NCBI GenBank assembly: GCA_963691655.1
Contig: OY829326.1
Span: 96,031,235 to 96,095,234 of the forward strand
Direction: 5' to 3'
From: Toxonevra muliebris
Taxonomy: Eukaryota > Arthropoda > Insecta > Diptera > Pallopteridae
Length of the DNA: 64,000 nt
Made by a program: the position numbers and the translations under genes. Positions 56,490 to 64,000 of this stretch are shown here, one piece after another; positions within the stretch are counted from its first letter, which is position 1, and every line of letters begins with the position of its first letter. The notes below the pieces were generated by a model. The model saw only the letters and a list, made by a program, of their open reading frames with translations. It had not been told where the DNA came from and made no database searches.

Positions 56490-57492
56490 GGGGCCGTTCA
56501 CATATTACGAAACGCAATTTTCGACCAATTTTGACCACTCCCCCCTGGTCGTAACAAAAAGGCCTTCCCCTAGTAACGTAAAATGCTACGTTTTAGTACC
56601 GTTAGACGTATACTAACATACATTTCCGCATCCGAAAGCGGACTGGAAACAGTATGTTTTACGTATGAAGAGTAAATCCGTAAACATACTGAAAAAACGG
56701 TATGAAAAAGCTCCTGAAAAAAGTACAGAAAAATACCACTTGGAGTATCATTTTCGAAGGTGCAAAAACGTACCTTTTTTTGCTTTATAAAAATGTTGTT
56801 CCCGTTCTAAATAACGTTGTCCTCTAATTTATTATTACTGTTTTTTTTTTTTAATATTTTTTTTTTAATTTTTTTTTTTATTTTTTTTAATATTTTGTTT
56901 TTTAATTTTTATTAAATTTGTTTCATATACAAAATACATTTACAAAATGTTTTGATTCAAGAACTATTTCATTTCATGACAGTTTTTAGGAGACTATGAG
57001 AATTAAATCTAGAGGTTAATTTTCAAAGTCATGACTTAAGTTCATGTCAATTTCGTTATTTGAAGTTACATATAAACAGGTTAATGAAACTGAACTAAGT
57101 CCACGTTTCGAAGGTACAGAAACATGACGGTTTCATACCAGCAAAGTGGGTACGTCTGCTTTTCCATACGCCCAGCTGGTAATACCAGTATAGAAACATA
57201 CTGTATGTATCCGTTTTTATGTACGTTTTGTTGGGAGTATATATTTCTTGGTTTGTTGGGTTATTTTTTATTCTTATGACCGCCATACACGTGAAAATAA
57301 GTTTGTGTGCATTACACATTATTTGATCATCCCTTAGAAGCATAATATCAAACCAAGATATCGGTCGCGTGATGTACCCTGTATAGCAAACAGACAGTAA
57401 ATTGGTAATTTTTTACTTGTATACGTTTTGTTACTTTACGTTACGACCAGGGGGAAGGGTCAAAAATTGTGTTGCGTAATATGTGAGCACCC
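56490..57492. mobile_element. 1-kb TIR element (GGGGCCGTTCACATATTACG ends)
   Basis: The left end GGGGCCGTTCACATATTACG and, in reverse complement, the right end GGGTGCTCACATATTACGCA are followed on both sides by AAYRCAATTTTYGACC, then CCCCCTGGTCGTAAC: about 70 bp of inverted repeats. The interior is non-coding, has T-rich tracts (56820-56920), and contains the 115-bp repeat shared with 46366-46490. A related single end is at 28060-28160. Target duplication unclear. Confidence 0.8.
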
Positions 57493-57740
57493 ATAATAGG
57501 TTAACACATTCCAAAAATATATTTTACGTAAGATCTTACAATTATAATAAGATGTAAGATTTTACTCAGATGCAAAAATAATACAGAGATATGCTATGTT
57601 TTATTCTACCAACAAGTTCAGAAATGGGTAAACTTTAAAAAACATAAAAAAACCCTGACCCGATCACATTTTTTGTGCCGCATAGTATGTTTCAATAAAT
57701 AAAAATTATTCAATTCTAGTCTTAAATGCACTATTCAACC

Positions 57741-57878
57741 TTAACCCATTAAGGATGACCGGGAACTAAAGTAGATAGATCAAAAAAGTAACTTGAAAAG
57801 AAAATTGTTTTTGAGCTTAGTTCAGGAACGGCTCAGTGACAAGGTGCCATATGGCACCGCTAGGCATTACTGGGTTAA
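57741..57878. mobile_element. TTAA-flanked MITE (CCCATTA ends), 138 bp
   Basis: TTAACCCATTAAGGAT on the left; reverse complement of the right end TTAACCCAGTAATGCC. The interior has a perfect palindrome GGTGCCATATGGCACC near 57843. Same TTAA-CCC layout as 32729 and 47264 but otherwise a different sequence. Confidence 0.6.
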
Positions 57879-58778
57879 ATAATAGCATTACCAAAATCTT
57901 AAAAAAATTCTTATTAGGCAAATAGTCCAATCTTAATATCTCATACCATCATATCATTTTGGGCATACAATATGTGTGCTTTTAACCATCAATACATAAA
58001 AACTTTTCACACTTGCCCTAGAAAAAAAATTCTTATTTTCTATATCACTTTGATTGGTTTCTTCTTAGTTATTTGACAGAGAATAAAACCCACCTTCACT
58101 CCCTTCCGATATTATGATCGATGCTCGTGAATCAAAAAATAAAAGAATTTTCAAAGTAACGTAAACGATATCTGGATCTACTAGTGATATAGAATATCAT
58201 ATTTTTAACTGCTTTGAGTTTTATTACTCCGCTTCTCTCAATCACTATTGCTCTCTTCTTGTACTTCTGATCACTTCCTATATTTCATTATAACTGTACA
58301 TTTCGTGTTTGTTTTTTTTTTTTTTTTTGGATTCGCTCTGTTGCACAATAACAAATACATTTTCTTTTGTTACAATTACAATAATTTCATACAAATAGTA
58401 TTAACTACATAAGTAGTACACAAGTATATAGCAGGTACTTTTGTGTATACTTTACTACTCTCATACATCAACGTATACCCTACACCATGCATTATGCAAG
58501 GGTAGCAAATTAAATAACATAATAGTGCTTTTTGTTGTTTTTATTTTTAAAGAAATAAAATATGTTTAATTTCAGAGAATATTAAAGTATGCAACAGGGA
58601 CCGAAAATAATGATTATTTTACAAAATTAAATGAAAAAAATCAACATGTTCTAATTGTTGCATGGTTGCACGCTTTATTGAAAACAGTAAAGATTTTTAT
58701 TTTTTGAGCATTACCCAAAAGTGCAGTTTTATATTTTCATAATTATTTAAACGGAATTATCAAAATTTGAGAGACCTA

Positions 58779-58942
58779 AGTATTTATGAGAGAAACAGTT
58801 TAAGAGATCTGAGTATTTATTGAGAACCCATTAATGAGAGAATATATAATTATGTCTGAACTTTTTGCAGTATTTATGAGAGAAACAGTTTGAGAGGCCT
58901 GAGTATTTATTGAGTACCCATTTATGAGAGAAGATATAATTT
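58779..58942. repeat. Tandem duplication, about 90-bp spacing
   Basis: AGTATTTATGAGAGAAACAG at 58779 and 58869, each followed by GAGTATTTATTGAG, ACCCATTWATGAGAGAA and ATATAATT. Within each unit AGTATTTAT occurs twice. About 73 bp of each unit is conserved. Confidence 0.85.
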
Positions 58943-58956
58943 GAATTTTGTTATAT

Positions 58957-59439
58957 TTAACCCTTTCTTCTCAACTCTTTTATTTGTTTTAGTTTTAGAC
59001 TCGTAGATTTGGACTTTGTTAAGAATAAAATTCGAAAAAAGATTGAAAGAAGTTTTTGGGAAAGACTGTAGAGCTTTTGGAATTTTGTACATATAATGAC
59101 CAAATACTTTGTAATTATTTTTTAATTTTTAATTATTGAAAAAAAAATTAAAGTTTATTTTGCAACATCAAATAATTTTTTAGTCTCGAAAATAATTTTA
59201 AAGACACACTTGTTCACTTCGTATGAAAGATGAACATTTGAAACATTTTTGGAACTTGGGTTTATTTTTACCAAAATCAACTTTACAGATTTTTGTTGTT
59301 CAGTGACCTATAGTTAGATTTGATGAGCAACATATTTTTGAAACATATTTACCCTTTATCAACCCTTGTAATGGGTCAAAAAAGAAACTTTTTCGAAAAG
59401 AGCTAAAAAGACCCATAATTGTTGGTGCCAAAGGGTTAA
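58957..59439. mobile_element. TTAA-flanked element (CCCTTT ends), 483 bp
   Basis: TTAACCCTTTCTTCTC on the left; reverse complement of the right end TTAACCCTTTGGCACC. The inverted repeat beyond TTAA is short (CCCTTT), so confidence is moderate. The interior is AT-rich and non-coding. Confidence 0.5.
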
Positions 59440-60605
59440 TATTCTATGGAAAATTCGACTATAAATTGCAATAACCGTACTCGCAATAACGAGGATTTAT
59501 GAGGTTATTAGTTTTTCATTTCGAAAAAAAAAATTAAACTCAATAATTTTTATTCATAGCATGAAAATAAAACTCAAAAAATTATTTTTATTTTTAATCA
59601 AAAAAATTTAACCCAAACATTAATTTTTATTCTCGAAAAAAAAAAAATCATAACTTGATTTTTTCGGATGAGCAAAAACATAAAAATCAAAAATAATTTT
59701 TAAACCTGATTTAAAAAATAAAAATCAGATAATAATTATTATCATTGATCGAAAGCAATTACAATCACAAAATAATTATTAAATTTAGATTTTTTGATAT
59801 TGCTTATAATAATTACGGTACCTGGTATGCAAACATAATTCTAAATTAATTATCAGTTTTCCTGGAAGCATCTTTAAATTGTTTTCTTTTTTTCGATTGA
59901 AAAATATATTCAAGTGTTGTTGGATCGCAATGTAGGGTGTAAATAATTCCCATTAAACTTGTTGAAAGGTCTTACTTGTTTGCTTTTTTCTTGAGTGCTT
60001 TCATGTACAAAATAGTCAGTTCCATATGTTAATTTGTAACTGACACAAATAGTATAAAAATCATATAAGTAACATTAGTGGCTTTATTATTATTAGTGTG
60101 TTATTATGTATTTATTTATGTATTTCTGCACTGATAGATAGACGCCTCTTTTTTATGATTTTCGAAAGTTTTAGTGTAGTAATTGAAGAAATTTCATTAA
60201 ATAGTTTTCAATTACACTGACGTACTTACACGGGTCATGTTTTCGGGGGTTTGAAAGTAATTTAGGTAGGGTTTGTTATGTTAATTACAAATTTGAAATT
60301 GTGGCTTCGGATTCTTAAAATTCGTATCAAAACTTAAAACGCTGGTGGCAAAAGTTTTTTCTTTTTTTGATGGCCTGTGTATTTTTTTTTTTTGAATATC
60401 GTGAATTGATTTAATTACACTGAATTAAAAAGTTCACGTTTTTGTTGTTTTTCTCTTAGGAGAATAAAAAAAAAAATTTTCCATCCCTATTTCGAGATAT
60501 AAACAAACGTAAAATTGTAAATACAAATTCCCATTGGGATGTCATTGCACAATGACCCCACACATCACATATTTTGCATTTGTGGAAATGGAACAATTTT
60601 TTTAT

Positions 60606-60860
60606 ACAGTGAAGGACAAAAGTCTACATACGCCACCGGATTTTCAGTTTCTCTAAATCTACGAATCCTAAGGAAAATTAGGTTTGCAGTTTTATAAAGG
60701 ATAATTATTTATTCAGAAATAAGAAAGTACTTTAATTTAGCATAATAACTCTTGAAGAGACCGCAAAGTTGACTCAATAACACGATGACTGCAAACTGCT
60801 TTTTACGACGAAGGAAGAGATCTACTAAATGTTGAAAGTGGCGTTATTGTTTACTTTGTG
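60606..60860. mobile_element. Tc1-like terminus
   Basis: ACAGTGAAGGACAAAAGTCT, followed by ACATAC (60607-60632), resembles Tc1-type ends (TACAGT...CAAAAGT...ATAC). It is preceded by TA. No matching right end or transposase is visible, so only a fragment. Confidence 0.45.
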
Positions 60861-61001
60861 GCTGTTTATATTGGCCCAAGCATGAACACCTGCCTGAAAG
60901 AGAGAGTTAGAAAAAAAGTAGTAAGAAAAAGATAACTACCCATTTTTTCTACCACTCTCTTTCAGACAGGCGTTCATGCTTGTGCCCATGTGAATAGCCA
61001 C
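60858..61001. mobile_element. Foldback MITE, copy 2 (related to 11260-11410)
   Basis: 144-bp inverted repeat: left GTGGCTGTTTATATTGGCCC, then AAGCATGAACACCTGCCTGA; right, in reverse complement, GTGGCTATTCACATGGGCAC, then AAGCATGAACGCCTGTCTGA. The centre is GAGAGAGTTAGAAAAAA / TTTTTTCTACCACTCTC. Same family as 11260-11410. Confidence 0.8.
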
Positions 61002-61912
61002 TAAGATGACAGCAAGATTACAACTACAACAACTAGTGAACAGCCCGTGATGTTTGTTGGGTAATAGAATATAATAATTATTATATACAATATTAACTCT
61101 ATACAAAAATACAAAATAGATATCGCAGTTAACATCAAGATATCACATAGCAAAACGAACAACGTGACGTTTCAGTTTGTTTTGTTAATAATTCTGAGAA
61201 AAGAAGATGATTCAAATTAATAGCTAAAGATTCTCACTTAAGCTAAAAGGTTAGACAAATGTTTTTAGGTCAATTTTCTCTTTTTATAAACATAATGATG
61301 TTGATGAGCAACAAAATATGTATGCTCGCTTTAAATGGATATGTATGATTGTCCTTTTGTAACCTTCTTACTTCATTTTGCTTTTCATTGCGTGGGTGCT
61401 TGAACACGTACAAAATATTCGAGTATGCGTAAAAATAACAAAATAAAGTATTCAATCATCATGAGGGAGTTTACTTTTTATTTTAGTTATAATAATTATC
61501 TCTTTTGAACGAAAGTAGAGAGAGAGCTTTTCAATGTGTGTGACTACTTGTAAAAATTGACTCTGAAAAAGTTCGCGTAATATGTAAAAATATAGATGAA
61601 ATAAGAAAACTAAAAAAAATTTTATAATTTAAGGACATGAATTCAGTGTGTTTTATCTGGAATCTATTTACACTTCTTTTGATAAGATAAGCTGCATTGA
61701 CTCACTAGAAAATAAAGAAACTGAAAAAAAATGAATAGATATGAATACTAGATTTGAATACGAGTTTATAAATTAGTAAAATTTGAATAAATCACTTAAT
61801 AAACAACTTGTTTTTTTCTCATGCAAATTGAAAAATAATATTGAAGGAAAAGTTGATGAGTTGCAGTAAGAAAGTGAACAAAAAAATTTAAAACAGAAAT
61901 AATAACACATTT

Positions 61913-62010
61913 GGGTTGTTCACAAGCTGTCCTATAGTTAGTCGTATAATTTTGTGTGAAAAAAATTAGAGAATTTACGACACCAAATAAGACACCTTGT
62001 GAATTGGCCA
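61913..62010. mobile_element. MITE, copy 2 (TTCACAAGCTGTC ends)
   Basis: Left TTGTTCACAAGCTGTC, right in reverse complement GGCCAATTCACAAGGTGTC, with internal TCGTATAATTTTGTGTGAAA. Same family as 30421-30530. It ends only 20 bases before the next MITE. Confidence 0.7.
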
Positions 62011-62030
62011 ACTATGCCATTGGAACTATT

Positions 62031-62319
62031 CAAGGTGAATTTATGTGGAAGGTGATAGCAGCAGTACAACAAATTTACCACGGCAACAACCACAGGGCTT
62101 TGTTGTTGCGGCCATAATGGCGGAGCACTCTGAATGTCAAAATCAGATGACGAAAGCAGTAGTACAACAAGGCAACGACAATACAAAAAAGAAAAAAACA
62201 AACAATCAAAAGTAAACAAATTTTTGACGACCAGTGTTCCTTGCCACGAAAAAAGGCGTCATAAAAAATAAGAAGAAGAATGAATTGCTGGTAACTCAAC
62301 CTGATATAAATTCACCTTG
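62031..62319. mobile_element. hAT-type MITE, full copy (CAAGGTGAATTTAT ends)
   Basis: Left end CAAGGTGAATTTATGTGGAA; right end, reverse complement, CAAGGTGAATTTATATCAGG, then TTGAGTTACCAGCAATTCAT. Flanks GAACTATT (62023-62030) and AAACTATT (62320-62327), 7 of 8 identical. Reference copy for fragments at 38840, 44308, 47075 and 50091. 289 bp, non-coding. Confidence 0.85.
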
Positions 62320-63171
62320 AAACTATTGAAACTGCGTTGATGAGAAGGAAATTAACACAATGATTAAATAATTCGGATAGAATATAGAAATCCGTTCTAA
62401 AGAAATTTTGCGTAAAAAATTGATTTGAGCACAAAAACGAATTATCTCATTGTTCTTCTCCTCTGTGCTCATGTAAAGTCTCTCTGTATTATATCAGCAA
62501 TTGAAAAATAGCGTGAAAGAGTGTGAAGAGCTTCACATGATTAGTTCAAAAGATTATTTTTGCATTGGTGTATTATACTTTTTAAAATTACTCTGGCACA
62601 TTCGCAAGTCAAAAGATTGCATTACATAAAGATCACAGGATCGGAAATTTAGCAGACTTTTAAGTAAAAAAAAATTTTAACAGTTTAAAGTTTAAACTCT
62701 CGTAGCTATTGAGACTCTTTGCTAGCGTCTCCGCACGGTATTTGACGATTGGCGTGAAACAGAGCTCCTGCTGTATTTATCCGAGGCAAACCCAAGTTTA
62801 AAAATTTATTTGTTTTTAGTCATAGTATCTATTACAAAAAAGTTGTAAATACTAGTTTCAAAACAACGCAATTTTTTTTTTTAGGTGTTTTTGCAATAAT
62901 AATCAGTTTTTTAAATCATATCATATCGAAATTATTGATATTAGTAAGCTACTTCCGGAATTTCATCAAGATCGGATCAGTAGTTTTCGAATGAGGGTGA
63001 AATAAGGGGTCGTCCATATAATATGCCACTGAGTTTTCGGCTGTTTCAGATTCGTTGTCACAAAGCCTTGATTTGTCACTCATAATGCACAACCACTCTC
63101 TCGTGCGTTGCGCAGCGATTTTTTGATAATCTATATTACTTTAATACTACTCTCCTTATTTATTTTACTAT

Positions 63172-64000
63172 GAGGGTTAGGTTGAGTGGTTGCTCTTCCA
63201 ATTACTAGAAGAAGTCCAATTGGCGCAATAACGCATTTTTAATGCTATTATCTAGATGGTTAAGTCTAAAGGAAAGCTTTCTAGCTATTCCAATGTGTTA
63301 AGTCTGTACAAACAATTTACCTAAATCAAAACTTCAATAGAATGCAGAGGTTGACATTAGACTCTCCTATGCTGCATAAGAAAGATTTGCCAAAGATGTT
63401 AAGTCTATATCTTCCTAAAGCCGTGCAGTCACACAGGAAGTGTTCGAGGCTTTCGATCTCTTCGATGCCAATCACCCATTGTTCCGTATAAAGTGTTGTT
63501 ATTCGTGCGATTTCCATCCTGAGAAAAGATAAGAGTTCTTAAGTTTTGGAGAGCTGATATTGAGGCCACATCGTCCTTTATTTCTGAAAGAAGTACGTGA
63601 AAATGTCTCTCTTAACGAAATTTAAGAGAGGTAGAACCTGTTTCGACTGAGAAATTGCTCAGCGAAGAACCATGTCTAGCCAGAGCATCGGCATTCACAT
63701 TTCCGTTAACATTTCTATGTCCAGGTACCCAAATGAGAGTTAAATTAATGTGTTGTCCAAGTCTGACAAGTTCCCTGTTGCATTCAACATCTACTTTAGA
63801 TTTGGCTTTTTGAGATCGTGGCTTTGATCATGGATTGGTTATCAGAAAGAATTTGTACATTTTTCCCTTTTGGTACATTATCCAAAATTGCCCTACTAGC
63901 TTGTTAAATAGCAAATACTTCCGCGTGGAACACGCTAGAAGAGTCTGGTAAACGGAAAAATTTAGACAGGTCTAGAGCATGCTAGGAGACACCAGCGCCC
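63172..64000 (-). pseudogene. LINE 3'-end fragment, minus strand
   Basis: On the minus strand, across frame changes: FHAEVFAI, ASRAILDNVPKGKNVQILSD followed by NQSMIKA (RNase H core), then RELVRLGQHINLTLIWVPGH and GNVNADALARHG (RNase H end), then IEEIESLEHFLCDCTALGRY (zinc-knuckle region). It ends near CAACCTAACC (about 63176-63185), like the copy at 53920-54770. It runs off the right edge. An in-frame stop after FHAEVFAI and frameshifts show it is dead. Confidence 0.8.

Larger units (their letters stand above)
52372..64000 (+). other. Chc: Chc intron 1 (part, more than 11.6 kb)
   Basis: Starts at GTGAGC after the first coding exon. No clathrin coding exon was found to the right edge. It is filled with LINE fragments, MITEs and tandem duplications listed separately; the rest (for example 54770-56480, 59440-60600 and 62330-63170) is AT-rich sequence with no supported feature. 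Enhancers may be present but cannot be read by eye. Confidence 0.75.

Overview
This is a 64 kb piece of a higher-fly (Diptera, Schizophora) nuclear genome. It is AT-rich, has GT-AG introns, and its proteins read most closely like Drosophila ones. A tephritid fruit fly is my best guess (inference). No bacterial or viral gene organisation is present.

Layout. The first coding exon of dynamin (shi) lies on the minus strand at 397-542. RpLP2 (ribosomal stalk protein P2) is on the plus strand at 5641-6695, with a TCT initiator, a 5' UTR intron, and a 3' UTR intron that carries a C/D box snoRNA. Just downstream is a decayed tandem copy of the RpLP2 3' end holding a second, almost unchanged copy of that snoRNA. 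A mitochondrial RbfA-type ribosome assembly factor is at 9798-11066 (minus). A five-exon ZAD-C2H2 zinc-finger gene is at 14148-15927 (minus). A BTB-pipsqueak transcription factor is at 25659-27119 (minus). The first coding exon of clathrin heavy chain (Chc) is at 52330-52371 (plus), and its first intron runs off the right end. shi and Chc are neighbours on the Drosophila X chromosome (from memory), so the window looks like the same neighbourhood, expanded and with other genes interspersed. The two proteins act together in clathrin-mediated endocytosis.

The rest is accessory DNA and is very rich in transposon remains, many with readable ends: a broken D34D mariner (31241-32409); a Tc1-like element split by a hAT-type MITE (36288-37763); a Ty1/copia relic split by a LINE fragment and by a hAT element with a perfect 8-bp target duplication (47913-50090); several hAT-type MITEs; a set of TTAA-flanked elements; several LINE 3'-end fragments on both strands; foldback elements; a 25-bp satellite; and a perfect 38-bp palindrome.

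The most notable result is the duplicated snoRNA, which has stayed intact while its host copy decayed. All reading was by eye; no alignment, folding or database search was run.
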